From NCBI GenBank assembly GCA_903936565.1, contig CAIZVZ010000007.1, positions 1-58,801 on the forward strand: a stretch of 58,801 nt of DNA, given 5' to 3'. Position 1 is the stretch's first letter; every line of letters begins with the position of its first letter. Origin of the DNA: an uncultured bacterium (GTDB taxonomy: Bacteria > Patescibacteriota > Minisyncoccia > Phycocordibacterales > CAIZLB01). The notes beneath the pieces were generated by a model. The model saw nothing but the letters and a program-made list of their open reading frames with translations, did not search any database and had not been told where the DNA came from. The position numbers and the translations under genes were made by a program. Below, piece after piece: positions 25,864 to 33,722 of the stretch.

Positions 25864-26592
25864 ATGAAGTCAAATCCAGAATTGACACCACCACAAGAAC
25901 AAAAATCAGGTAACCCAAAATGGGAAAGCGATGTGAGAAACATGTTTTCAAAATTGAGAGGTTCGCCAGAGGTTACTGAAGTAGAAATTGATGGTGTACG
26001 ATTGAAAGTATTTCCTGGTGTCTTTTCTCCCGAAATATTTTTTGAAAGTCAGTGGTTTGCAGAAAAAATAGCAACACTTACAGAAGGAAGGAAATTATTA
26101 GAGATTGGACCAGGCACAGGAATTATTGGACTATTTTCTGCCCTTAAAGGAGCTGAGGTTACGGCGGTTGATGTAAATGAAAAAGCTATAGAAAATACCG
26201 AGCTAAACTTTGCCGAACATGGCTTGGTTGTAGATGCACGGTTGGGTAGTGTATATGAGCCATTGGATTCATCGGAACAGTATGACATTATCTTTTGGAA
26301 TCATCCATTTAATAAAACAAGTCAGGAAGATTCAGATCCTTTTTTGAAGTCGGTCTTTGATTATGAATACAAACATTTAGAAACTTACATATCTGAAGGG
26401 GGAAGACATCTTGCAGAAAAAGGTAGATTACTTTTGGGAACAAGTAGTATTGCAAACCTTAAAGAAATAGAAGAAATCGCCAATAAGCACGGATATCATT
26501 TTGTGTTGGTGGATAAAATAGATAGGGAAACAGAAGTTGATGGCTCAGCCATTGATTTTAGAATATACGAGTTTGTTCCAATTAGAGCCTAA
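25864..26592 (+). CDS. class I SAM-dependent methyltransferase
   Basis: 242 residues. SAM-binding motif I LLEIGPGTGIIGLFSALKGA (about 80-99), motif II VTAVDVNEKAIENTELNF, and IIFWNHPFNKT in the place of the NPPY/NPPF motif, as in HemK/RsmC-like N-methyltransferases that modify glutamine or nucleobase amines. The target is unknown. It follows the substrate-binding gene by 48 bp, probably co-transcribed, within the direct-repeat pair. Confidence 0.8.
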   Translation: MKSNPELTPPQEQKSGNPKWESDVRNMFSKLRGSPEVTEVEIDGVRLKVFPGVFSPEIFFESQWFAEKIATLTEGRKLLEIGPGTGIIGLFSALKGAEVTAVDVNEKAIENTELNFAEHGLVVDARLGSVYEPLDSSEQYDIIFWNHPFNKTSQEDSDPFLKSVFDYEYKHLETYISEGGRHLAEKGRLLLGTSSIANLKEIEEIANKHGYHFVLVDKIDRETEVDGSAIDFRIYEFVPIRA

Positions 26593-26612
26593 GATTTGTA
26601 ACAGAATATGTT

Positions 26613-26747
26613 GTGTTACTGATCTTCATCATACTCACTTTCACCCTCTCATACATCACCACCAGTTCGGAAATACTCAAACATCCCCAGCCGATTTTTA
26701 AGCGTAAAAATCGCGCAGAAATCAGCAGATTTCTGCGTAGATCTTGA
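26613..26747 (+). CDS. doubtful 44-codon membrane ORF, probable remnant
   Basis: A GTG-started frame codes a hydrophobic helix (LLIFIILTFTLSYITTSS) and a basic tail KRKNRAEISRFLRRS that runs through hairpin copy B, ending in TGA. TGA is avoided by the other genes here, and no promoter is seen, so this is more likely a decayed gene end than a working gene. The 278-bp stretch around it holds nothing else besides hairpin B and the direct repeat. Confidence 0.2.
   Translation: MLLIFIILTFTLSYITTSSEILKHPQPIFKRKNRAEISRFLRRS
26700..26741. repeat. hairpin element family, copy B
   Basis: AAGCGTAAAAATCGC then GCAGAAATC-AGCA-GATTTCTGC, a perfect 9-bp stem. Confidence 0.55.
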
Positions 26748-26772
26748 GGTTTATTTTCCAACGTGTTTTTGT

Positions 26773-26797
26773 GTGGGGTTATATGGGGTTCGAACTT
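26773..26797. repeat. 25-bp direct repeat, copy 2
   Basis: GTGGGGTTATATGGGGTTCG then AACTT, one mismatch from copy 1 at 24682. Looser similarity extends upstream (ACGTGTTTTTG against ACCTGTTTTGG). Confidence 0.65.
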
Positions 26798-26855
26798 TTT
26801 AGTTAATATTATATTATCATAAATAGATAAACTTTATAATAATTGATATTTGAGA

Positions 26856-26861
26856 TATAAT
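26856..26861 (+). promoter_or_regulatory. -10 promoter, leaderless
   Basis: TATAAT ends 9 nt before ATG 26871. Confidence 0.5.
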
Positions 26862-26870
26862 TTAAAGTAT

Positions 26871-27122
26871 ATGAAACTAGATAAAGACTTGATATTGCCA
26901 TACATTATTATATTAATAATACCAATTGTCACAATTTATAAATTATTATATGTAGGTACAACTTTAGAGATAATATTAACTGTAGTAATTGCTTCGTTTA
27001 TGATTTTCAGTTTTATAAAACAAATAAAGGTAATAGCTATGATCTTATGGTTTACTCTTTTTTATCAGCTTTTAATTGTAGCTAATTTCGAAATTGGTTT
27101 AATAAATTTAATGTCTAAATAA
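26871..27122 (+). CDS. small membrane protein with three hydrophobic segments
   Basis: 83 residues from ATG 26871 (the track starts at a TTG 21 bp earlier, which overlaps the -10). After MKLDKD come three segments (about 7-23, 29-47 and 52-75) with few charged residues between them. Extreme AT codon use. Unrecognised family. The 186 bp that follow hold stop-riddled remnants only. Confidence 0.45.
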   Translation: MKLDKDLILPYIIILIIPIVTIYKLLYVGTTLEIILTVVIASFMIFSFIKQIKVIAMILWFTLFYQLLIVANFEIGLINLMSK

Positions 27123-27308
27123 GGTATTATCATCATAGGTGATTACATATCTGAACAATTTTCAATCTCTGGAATCGAATAGTGGACTAAGTCAACTGGC
27201 GCGAAGAATTGATATTAAGAGTTAGAAGGTCTGGTCTACATAATTACTTTGTAAAATCAGGACTAAAATAAAAGAAATTACTCTTACCTTGCATCAAAAG
27301 AGTTCTAA
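27123..27308 (+). other. degraded intergenic stretch
   Basis: No intact gene. One frame reads EELILRVRRSGLHNYFVKSGLK before a stop (about 27210-27270), with the look of a lost protein's C-terminus; I do not recognise it. Confidence 0.3.
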
Positions 27309-27740
27309 CTTCGTGTAGGAGGGCCAGCTGGAATATCGGAAGTTGATGAGAATGGATTTCTAAAAAAAATCACAGAGCGTACTCATATTGAAAAAACGCC
27401 AAACGGCGCAAGGTATAAAGACGGGGAAGATTTCAAAGATTTGACTGGTGGGGAAGTAACATCAATGAATTTCTTTGGATTTACTCCTTCATATTTTAAA
27501 TATTCCGAAAGTATGTTTAAAGAATTTCTTCAGCAAAATCAAGAAAATCTTAAGGTAGAATTTTATGTTCCTTTTGTTGTTAACACGCTTGTAAGCGAGG
27601 GGAAGATAAGGCTAAAAGTTCTCTCAAGTAACACAGAGTGGTTCGGCATAACATATTTAGAAGACAAGCCATTTGTGGAGGAGAAGTTGAGAGATTTGAT
27701 TAAAGAGGGAGTGTACCCGGAGGGGTTATGGTCGATTTAA
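27309..27740 (+). pseudogene. C-terminal remnant of an NTP-transferase-fold nucleotidyltransferase
   Basis: An open frame of 143 codons with no start for its first 50 residues: VGGPAGISEVDENGFLKKIT, ERTHIEKTPNGARYKDGEDF, LTGGEVTSMNFFGFTPSYF, then YVPFVVNTLVSEGKIRLKVL and WFGITYLEDKPFVEEKLRDL. This matches the C-terminal part of hypothetical nucleotidyl transferases of the sugar-phosphate NTP-transferase type. The N-terminal half with the GxGxRL nucleotide-binding loop is missing, replaced by stop-rich sequence. ATG 27465 or so could give a shorter protein, but it would lack the catalytic part. I infer a decayed gene. Confidence 0.65.
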
Positions 27741-27781
27741 AGCGTTAAAAGCGCGTCAAAATTAGCATATTTTGACGATAG
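27740..27781. repeat. hairpin element family, copy C
   Basis: AAGCGTTAAAAGCG then CGTCAAAAT-TAGCAT-ATTTTGACG, a perfect 9-bp stem, immediately after the remnant's stop codon. Confidence 0.55.
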
Positions 27782-27810
27782 AAATTCAATGTCATTAACT
27801 AATAAAAACA

Positions 27811-27819
27811 TGTTATTAT
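27811..27819 (+). promoter_or_regulatory. extended -10 promoter, leaderless
   Basis: TGT-TATTAT ends 6 nt before ATG 27826. Confidence 0.45.
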
Positions 27820-27825
27820 AAATAC

Positions 27826-28476
27826 ATGAAATTACCAGTTACTATCATTTCTGTAGTTTTGCTGATTTTGGTAACATCTTTTTATACAAATAAAGGAAAA
27901 GGCGAATATATGAAAAACGCAATTATAATACACGGCTATAACAACAAAGCAGAATATTTAGATTCTACTCGTCCATCGCCATCAAATGATCATTGGATAC
28001 CTTGGCTACAAAAGCAACTCATTTTGAAGGGTATTGAAACACAGACACCTGAGATGCCAGGATTCCATGAGCCTAATTATGAAAAATGGAAGGAGATGTT
28101 GGAGAGATTTGAGCTTAACGAAGATACGATTTTGATCGGTCATAGTTGCGGAGGGGGATTCTTGGTGCGTTGGCTAAGTGAAAACAAACAAAAGGTTGGA
28201 AAGGTTGTTTTGGTTGCACCTTGGCTTGATCCAGAAAAGAACATTGATCCAGAATTTTTTAATTTTGAAATAGATTCAGATATCGCATCAAGAACATCGC
28301 AATTATATATACTGTACTCAACTGACGATGACCCACAAATAATTCAGAGTATTAATATTCTTAAGAAGAAATTAAGCGGTGCAACTTTTAAGGAATTTAC
28401 AAACAAAGGCCATTTTGTTTTAAGTAGTCTAAAGTCAGAAAAGTTTCCTGAGCTTTTAGAATTATTATCACAATAA
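27826..28476 (+). CDS. RBBP9/YdeN-like alpha/beta serine hydrolase
   Basis: 216 residues. An N-terminal hydrophobic segment (about 4-20) is followed by a second Met (MKNAIIIHGYNN) that begins the conserved domain, so both an anchored and a cytoplasmic form are possible. The domain matches the RBBP9/YdeN family: IIIHGYNN oxyanion loop, ILIGHSCGGGFLVRWL with the nucleophile Ser in GHSCG, VVLVAPWLDP, the acid in YSTDDD and His in NKGHFV near the end. Substrate unknown. It is the first of three genes with def and tag. Confidence 0.8.
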   Translation: MKLPVTIISVVLLILVTSFYTNKGKGEYMKNAIIIHGYNNKAEYLDSTRPSPSNDHWIPWLQKQLILKGIETQTPEMPGFHEPNYEKWKEMLERFELNEDTILIGHSCGGGFLVRWLSENKQKVGKVVLVAPWLDPEKNIDPEFFNFEIDSDIASRTSQLYILYSTDDDPQIIQSINILKKKLSGATFKEFTNKGHFVLSSLKSEKFPELLELLSQ

Positions 28477-28485
28477 ACCAACTAC

Positions 28486-29061
28486 ATGACACCTGAACAA
28501 ATAAAAGAAAGCCTAGAACACAATCATCAAATTATAATTAAGACGCTAGACGCATGTCCAAATATTGTTTTGGTTGGAACTGGTAATCCAGTTCTCAGAC
28601 AAAAGGCACAGCCGGTTTCTCTCGAGAGGGGAATTGAAACAGGTGAAGAATTAAAAAGCACTCTAAAAAAATATCGAGAAATTGCTGGATACGGTAGAGG
28701 TCTAGCTGCACCGCAAATAGGGAAGAATGAATCAGTTTTTGTAACCTATGTTGATGATAAATTCAAAACTTATATTAATCCAAAAATACTTGAAAAATCA
28801 AAAGATTTCTATCTGTATAGAGAGGGATGTCTTAGTTGTGCTTATACAACCGCCGATGTTAAGCGCCCCCGTTCAATAACTATTGAATATACAGATGAGA
28901 ATGGTTCCATTATAAAAGACGAAGTTGATGGATTTCTTGCGAGACTATTGCAGCATGAATATGACCACTTAGAGGGTGTTTTGAATATCGATGTGGCTGA
29001 AATAGGGGGATTGGGCCCAAGGTTTTCCGATCCACTGAAGGAGGAGTTGAGGGAGTGTTAA
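28486..29061 (+). CDS. def: peptide deformylase
   Basis: 191 residues. GRGLAAPQIGKNESVFV (motif 1, GxGxAAPQ), EGCLSCAYTTADVKRP (motif 2 with the metal Cys) and LLQHEYDHLEGVL (motif 3, HExDH). It removes the formyl group from new N-termini. The Cys after EGCLS (usually a Val/Ile/Phe) is uncommon, and an N-terminal extension of about 20 residues precedes the usual start. It follows the hydrolase by 9 bp with no Shine-Dalgarno. Confidence 0.93.
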   Translation: MTPEQIKESLEHNHQIIIKTLDACPNIVLVGTGNPVLRQKAQPVSLERGIETGEELKSTLKKYREIAGYGRGLAAPQIGKNESVFVTYVDDKFKTYINPKILEKSKDFYLYREGCLSCAYTTADVKRPRSITIEYTDENGSIIKDEVDGFLARLLQHEYDHLEGVLNIDVAEIGGLGPRFSDPLKEELREC

Positions 29062-29088
29062 TTTATTCATTAAAAATAATCACAAAGT

Positions 29089-29646
29089 ATGTCCTACTGT
29101 CAATTTGTAAAAGATAACAAAGACCCCAAGAAAGATGTTCATAAAAAATACCATGACAAACATTATGGTTTTCCTATTCATGATGACAACGAACTCTTTG
29201 GTAGACTAATCCTTGAAATCAATCAGGCTGGTCTAAGTTGGGAAACTATTCTTAAAAAGGAAGAAGGGTTTAGAAAGGCATACCATAATTTTGATATTAA
29301 AAAAGTTGCAAAGTACACTGAGAAGGATAGAGAGAGATTGATGGGGGATGCAGGTATTATTAGAAATAGACTAAAGATCAATGCAGCAATCGAGAATGCC
29401 AAAACAATTATTCAAATTCAGAAAGAATTCGGTACGTTTGAGAAATGGATAGAAAAGCATCACCCAAAGACAAAAGAAGAATGGGTCAAACTATTCAAAA
29501 AAACTTTTAAATTTACTGGCGGAGAAATTGTAAATGAATTTTTAATGAGCATTGGATATCTTGAGGGCGCACATGTAAAAGGATGTCCAGTTCATTCAAT
29601 GATTTTGAAGAAGAAACCGATGTGGGAAAGAGTAGGGCAGAGATGA
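29089..29646 (+). CDS. tag: DNA-3-methyladenine glycosylase I
   Basis: 185 residues. YHDKHYGFPIHDDNELFGRLILEINQAGLSWETIL is the conserved Tag core (the Asp/Glu and Trp that hold 3-methyladenine), followed by GDAGIIRNRLKINAAIENAK (helix-hairpin-helix part) and AHVKGCPVH near the C-terminus, where Cys/His bind zinc. It excises 3-methyladenine from alkylated DNA. This is the only gene here that ends in TGA, and it lies last in the hydrolase-def-tag run. Confidence 0.93.
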   Translation: MSYCQFVKDNKDPKKDVHKKYHDKHYGFPIHDDNELFGRLILEINQAGLSWETILKKEEGFRKAYHNFDIKKVAKYTEKDRERLMGDAGIIRNRLKINAAIENAKTIIQIQKEFGTFEKWIEKHHPKTKEEWVKLFKKTFKFTGGEIVNEFLMSIGYLEGAHVKGCPVHSMILKKKPMWERVGQR

Positions 29647-29690
29647 TCATTAGTTGTGTGTAAATGTCGGGTGATTCAAAACTCCTTTCG

Positions 29691-29699
29691 TGATAATAT
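29691..29699 (+). promoter_or_regulatory. extended -10 promoter, leaderless
   Basis: TGA-TAATAT ends 6 nt before ATG 29706. Confidence 0.45.
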
Positions 29700-29705
29700 T
29701 ATTAC

Positions 29706-30620
29706 ATGAAAACTACACAAAAGGGATTTGTTGTTCCATTGGTAATTGGAATCATTGCTGTGTTGGCGGTAGGTGGTGGGGCATACGTTTATAATCAAAA
29801 AAACAAAAGCACAACTTCGCCAACTGAATCATCTGGGGTGTCTACATCGACACTAGAATCAATCCCGTCTTCGACACCAGCACCAGTATCCGCCTCTGAA
29901 AATTCAAATTATGCTCCGAAGAATGTCAGTCAGGATATTCAAAAGGTGTATACAGAAGCACAGCAGTACCAAAAAGGGTTAAATAAAGACCAATTGTTTG
30001 CCATGAGTAATAAGGCAGTTGATAGAAAGGTAGAAAATATTGATACATCAAGTTATGTCTACACCAAAGCTATGGGCTATCAGTTCAAAACTCCATGGGG
30101 TGAGGGGATAGAATCAGAAAAAACCAAAAAATCTCCAACACTAAAACAGATTGAATTTAGTAATGGTAAAAAATTATTATTGATTTGTGGCACAACTACT
30201 CCTAGATATGAATTCATACACGGAGATCCAATCAGTAACGATCCTTATCCAAAAGAGGATGTTGATCAAATGTTGAGAGTTTTGGGGAATAAGGCAGACT
30301 CTGGATTTGATTTTGTAAACTTTTATCTTTCAACCTCGGTAGATGATATAAAATATAGTAAAACATTAGATGAGGCCCTGGGTATTTCAAAACTTCTGAC
30401 TCTAAAATCGACACAAAAATATACAAGACCAGCTTACAGAATTAATTTAGTAAACATAAAAGGTTTCCAGTTTGGAGTGCCATCATCAAATAGTTCATTA
30501 AATATCAAGATATTTCCAAACGATGGTAGTCAGTGTGAAATGATGGCTAATGAAAGTAATAAGATAACTCAAAGCGATTTAGATGTCATCTGGTCTACTT
30601 TTTCTATTGTAACAAAATAG
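29706..30620 (+). CDS. exported protein with prepilin-like N-terminus
   Basis: 304 residues. MKTTQKGFVVPLVIGIIAVL resembles a class III/IV prepilin leader (basic residues, KGF, then hydrophobic helix) but lacks Glu5. A Ser/Thr/Pro linker (about 35-70) leads to a globular domain of about 220 residues with a single pair of distant Cys (LLICGTTTP and SQCEMM). Unrecognised family. It lies directly upstream of the pilin cassettes, so a minor pilin or pseudopilin role is possible. Confidence 0.5.
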   Translation: MKTTQKGFVVPLVIGIIAVLAVGGGAYVYNQKNKSTTSPTESSGVSTSTLESIPSSTPAPVSASENSNYAPKNVSQDIQKVYTEAQQYQKGLNKDQLFAMSNKAVDRKVENIDTSSYVYTKAMGYQFKTPWGEGIESEKTKKSPTLKQIEFSNGKKLLLICGTTTPRYEFIHGDPISNDPYPKEDVDQMLRVLGNKADSGFDFVNFYLSTSVDDIKYSKTLDEALGISKLLTLKSTQKYTRPAYRINLVNIKGFQFGVPSSNSSLNIKIFPNDGSQCEMMANESNKITQSDLDVIWSTFSIVTK

Positions 30621-30676
30621 GCCAATCCTTACCCAGCTTGAAGATATAACTGGTTGCATAATGGGTGGTGAGCTTA

Positions 30677-30682
30677 TATACT
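30677..30682 (+). promoter_or_regulatory. -10 of pilin cassette 1
   Basis: TATACT, about 28 nt before ATG 30711; the second cassette has TGC-TATAAT about 32 nt before its ATG. Confidence 0.4.
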
Positions 30683-30710
30683 TATTATGAATAACCTAAT
30701 TTATAAAACC

Positions 30711-30989
30711 ATGAATGGAAACATCGAATTTGGCGACGAACAACAAGCTTCAAATCCTAGATTTTTATATAGCCGATTGCAAGTTTCTGCAGAAAAACCG
30801 GGAGTAGTTAACTTCTTAATAAACCATAAGATTGTCAAAAGTGAGAATGGAGCGAATGTGTTTTTGATTTCCTTGACTTTATTGTTTTTGGCGACATCCG
30901 TTTTATTTTTCATGTATGGGTCTGGTTTTTTTGATGGTAAAAAGAAGGACGGTCAATCTATTGTTGATATATACTATAATACAAGATAA
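30711..30989 (+). CDS. small membrane partner of pilin, copy 1
   Basis: 92 residues from ATG 30711, chosen because MNGNIEFGDEQQASNPRFLY aligns from its first residue with the paralogue at 31680. A soluble N-terminal part (about 1-50, NFLINHKIVKSENGAN) precedes one membrane segment (about 55-75) and a short outer tail. Its stop is 2 bp before the prepilin gene. Unrecognised family; the repeated pairing suggests it helps pilin insertion or assembly. Confidence 0.55.
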   Translation: MNGNIEFGDEQQASNPRFLYSRLQVSAEKPGVVNFLINHKIVKSENGANVFLISLTLLFLATSVLFFMYGSGFFDGKKKDGQSIVDIYYNTR

Positions 30990-30991
30990 AT

Positions 30992-31573
30992 ATGAAAAAA
31001 ACGAAAAAAGGATTTACTCTAATTGAACTACTTGTTGTTATATCGATAATATCGTTATTGTCTAGCGTAGTACTTGTGGGTGTTGGAGGCACTAGAAATA
31101 AAGCAAAAGAAAAAGCATTTAGATCTGAAATCATGCAGTTCGTGAATGCGTTAGAGTTGTATCGGAACGATAATGGGGGCAAATACCCTTTTGAAGTCGA
31201 TTCTGCAGTGTCTTCATTCCCATATTTTTATTCAGGTAAGAATAATCCATTGTCAGCACCATTGGAGAATACGGATTACACGTCATCTTTTAATTTATCT
31301 AGTGCAATGTCTAAATATATGAAAACACTACCTAATCCGAGAGGTAGTGACGTCGTTAATGCTGCTTGGGTCTTCGTGGTCAATTCACCAAATACATTTA
31401 ATGCTAAATATCGATGTAAGGGAGATTCTGTTGTTCCAAAATATGTAATACATTTAGAGAGCACTTTTTGGGGCTCGGGCTTTGAAGACTGGCCTATTGC
31501 TCAATTGTCTTATACCAACTTCACCACAGTGCCATCTGATTTGCCGTCTACCCATTGTTTCTCCTTGAAATAA
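30992..31573 (+). CDS. type IV pilin-like protein, copy 1
   Basis: 193 residues. KKGFTLIELLVVISIISLLS is a classic prepilin leader with cleavage after Gly and Glu at +5. RSEIMQFVNALELYRNDNGGKYPF is the end of the alpha-spine typical of pseudopilin GspG-like proteins, and two late Cys (YRCKGDS and THCFSLK) may form the pilin disulphide loop. Prepilin peptidase and assembly ATPase genes are not in the window. A near copy lies 390 bp downstream. Confidence 0.85.
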   Translation: MKKTKKGFTLIELLVVISIISLLSSVVLVGVGGTRNKAKEKAFRSEIMQFVNALELYRNDNGGKYPFEVDSAVSSFPYFYSGKNNPLSAPLENTDYTSSFNLSSAMSKYMKTLPNPRGSDVVNAAWVFVVNSPNTFNAKYRCKGDSVVPKYVIHLESTFWGSGFEDWPIAQLSYTNFTTVPSDLPSTHCFSLK

Positions 31574-31639
31574 CTTAGTCCCCCTGTTGTTGAGTGCTTA
31601 TTTCTGAGCTTTAAAAGTTTATTATTTATGTTTCAAGGT

Positions 31640-31647
31640 GCTATAAT
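31640..31647 (+). promoter_or_regulatory. extended -10 of pilin cassette 2
   Basis: TGC-TATAAT; leader of roughly 25-30 nt to ATG 31680. Confidence 0.5.
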
Positions 31648-31679
31648 AAAGAAACCTAACAAACCAACTTACAATAATC

Positions 31680-31955
31680 ATGAACAGTAATATTGAATTC
31701 AACGAAGAACAGCAAGCTCCAAACCCAAGGTTTCTATATAGTAAATTTCAAGCTTCCACAGAAAAGCCAGGGGTTGTAAATTTTTTGATTAATCACAAGA
31801 TTGTTAAGGATGAAAGGGGGGCAAATTCTATATTGATGGGAATCACCGTTTTATTTATTGTACTCTCTGTTTTTTTGTTTATGTATGGCAATGGTAGTTT
31901 TAGTGGCGTAAAACCTGACAATGTTTCTGTCGATCCATTTAATAGGTTAAATTAA
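31680..31955 (+). CDS. small membrane partner of pilin, copy 2
   Basis: 91 residues: MNSNIEFNEEQQAPNPRFLY, KPGVVNFLINHKIVKDERGA, one membrane segment (about 54-74) and a short tail. It is clearly homologous to 30711-30989 along the first 60 residues (NIEF..EQQA.NPRFLYS, EKPGVVNFLINHKIVK). Same position 6 bp before a prepilin. The tail after the membrane helix has diverged, so that part may contact different pilins. Confidence 0.55.
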   Translation: MNSNIEFNEEQQAPNPRFLYSKFQASTEKPGVVNFLINHKIVKDERGANSILMGITVLFIVLSVFLFMYGNGSFSGVKPDNVSVDPFNRLN

Positions 31956-31961
31956 ATTATT

Positions 31962-32519
31962 ATGAAAAAAACAAAAAGGGGATTTACATTAATTGAACTT
32001 CTGGTGGTTATATCGATAATATCCCTTCTCTCTAGTGTTGTGATGGCGAGCGTGAATGGCGCCAGAACTAAAGCTAAAGAAAATGCATTTAGATCGGAAA
32101 TTATGCAATTTGTGAATGCTTTAGAAATGTACAAAAACGATAAAAAGGTATACCCACTCACGAACACATCGGATGGTAATCCGTATTTCTATGGTTCATA
32201 TAATGACGATGTTACACCATCCGAAAATACGATTGGAGGAGTGGCTTTTTTGTCATCTGAAATGTCGCCTTATATCAAATCTTTTCCAAAAGCAAGAGGT
32301 CCATCGCATACACCTGGGTGGTTTTACATGGTCAATAACTCTTCTACCAATAAGGTGAGATGTACTGGAAGTGTCAGCATACCAGAGTATGTGATTGTAA
32401 TGTATCCAACATATTGGGGATCCAATTTTAAGGATTGGCCTACTTACGAAACTTCCCCTGATAATTTTACTAGTATAATATTACCATGGGCAGGATCACG
32501 CTGCTTCTCTCTTAAGTAA
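31962..32519 (+). CDS. type IV pilin-like protein, copy 2
   Basis: 185 residues. Leader KRGFTLIELLVVISIISLLS and spine AKENAFRSEIMQFVNALEMY are almost the same as copy 1; the C-terminal head differs but keeps YWGSNFKDWP against FWGSGFEDWP and CFSLK at the end. The conserved leader with a divergent head fits duplication followed by surface diversification. Confidence 0.85.
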   Translation: MKKTKRGFTLIELLVVISIISLLSSVVMASVNGARTKAKENAFRSEIMQFVNALEMYKNDKKVYPLTNTSDGNPYFYGSYNDDVTPSENTIGGVAFLSSEMSPYIKSFPKARGPSHTPGWFYMVNNSSTNKVRCTGSVSIPEYVIVMYPTYWGSNFKDWPTYETSPDNFTSIILPWAGSRCFSLK

Positions 32520-32567
32520 TAAATTTATCCAAACTATTAATCACAGACCCGCTTGTGTGTTTTGGTG

Positions 32568-32573
32568 TATAAT
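32568..32573 (+). promoter_or_regulatory. -10 promoter, leaderless
   Basis: TATAAT (GGTGTATAAT) ends 6 nt before ATG 32580. Confidence 0.55.
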
Positions 32574-32579
32574 ATAACT

Positions 32580-33557
32580 ATGAAAACCTCAAAAATAATT
32601 CTAATTATTATCGGCGTGATTGTGGTAATTTCCGCAATTGTCTTTGTCGTCGGTGGATATGGATTTGGTGGAAGTAAAAACGGAAACGGAGATAATGATT
32701 TGCTAAATAACGGAGTAGGAAATTCTCAGGTTAAAGCCTATGACGCAACTTACAAAATAAACGGTCAAGAAGTTAAACTTGAAAACGGTATGTCGAGTAC
32801 AAACTCCGCCACAGGTTCCGCATCAAAGATGGTCACCAAATATTTTGGAAATGATGTGAAAGGGGATTTTGATAAGGATGGAACAGAGGATACTGCATTT
32901 ATCGTAACTCAAACAACAGGCGGATCCGGTGTCTTTTATTATGTAACAACTCTTTTGAATAAAAAGACTGGGCAAGTTGGAGTCGATGCAGTTTTGTTGG
33001 GGGATAGGATTGCACCACAGTCAATGTCCGTTGGGCCAAACAATACGGTGGTAGTAAATTATGCTGACAGAAATCCCGGAGAGAGTTATGCAACTCAACC
33101 TTCTGTTGGTAAGACTATAGAATTAAAGGTAGATACAAGTATAGATCCTGTAACAGGACAGCCTGTTGCACAATTTGGAGAAGTTGTACAAAACTTTGAA
33201 GGTGAGGCGGACCCTGCAATCATGACGCTTAGTATGAAAACATGGGATTGGGTTAATACTACTTATAGTAACGACAAGGGAACATCACCTAGAGTTCCTG
33301 GAAAATTTACTTTGACTCTGAAAGCGGATAAAACTTTTTCAGCGACAACTGATTGTAACGGTGTAGGCGGGGAATATGTCGTAAAAGGAAATCAAATATC
33401 GTTCACAAAAATGATGTCCACTCTGATGTTCTGCGAAGGTTCACAAGAGGCAGACTTTTCGAATATGATTGGCGAGGTGCAGAACTTTCTGTTCACCTCC
33501 AATGGCGAGCTGGTCTTGGGTCTACAGATGGATAGTGGTTCTATGTTTTTTAAATAA
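32580..33557 (+). CDS. membrane-anchored META-domain (HslJ-like) protein
   Basis: 325 residues from ATG 32580. One membrane segment (about 6-28), then a domain (about 55-190) with GDFDKDGTEDTAFIVTQTTGG and LLGDRIAPQSMSVGPNN that is shared with the protein at 49440. The C-terminal third (about 218-325) is a META/HslJ domain: WDWVNTTYSND, KFTLTLKADKTFSATTDCNG, GEYVVKGNQISFTKMMSTLM, with Cys in DCNG and MFCEG. META domains occur in heat-inducible and motility-related envelope proteins; function is poorly known. Confidence 0.75.
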   Translation: MKTSKIILIIIGVIVVISAIVFVVGGYGFGGSKNGNGDNDLLNNGVGNSQVKAYDATYKINGQEVKLENGMSSTNSATGSASKMVTKYFGNDVKGDFDKDGTEDTAFIVTQTTGGSGVFYYVTTLLNKKTGQVGVDAVLLGDRIAPQSMSVGPNNTVVVNYADRNPGESYATQPSVGKTIELKVDTSIDPVTGQPVAQFGEVVQNFEGEADPAIMTLSMKTWDWVNTTYSNDKGTSPRVPGKFTLTLKADKTFSATTDCNGVGGEYVVKGNQISFTKMMSTLMFCEGSQEADFSNMIGEVQNFLFTSNGELVLGLQMDSGSMFFK

Positions 33558-33722
33558 AATTAGGTAAAAGAATACACACCGCCGCAATCCTTTTTTGGGT
33601 TTAGAAGGGTTTCTCAATTTTCTCATGTTTGCTTAATTTGGGTTAAAATCCGTCTAAAGTTTTTGATATTTCTTTAGAAAATCTTCATCAGAAATTTGGG
33701 GTTAATTTGTCATTATCTTTTG
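33558..33722 (+). other. intergenic stretch before PemK-like copy 2
   Basis: 165 bp. TTAAAAT near 33642 is a possible promoter; TATCTT lies 3-4 nt before ATG 33723. No hairpin terminator is convincing. Confidence 0.25.

Noticed and set aside
26613-26747. Working small membrane gene
   Set aside because: GTG start without promoter, TGA stop and overlap with a repeat; kept only as a doubtful remnant.
29706-30620. True type IV pilin
   Set aside because: The leader lacks the Glu at +5 and the spine motif, so it is called only prepilin-like.
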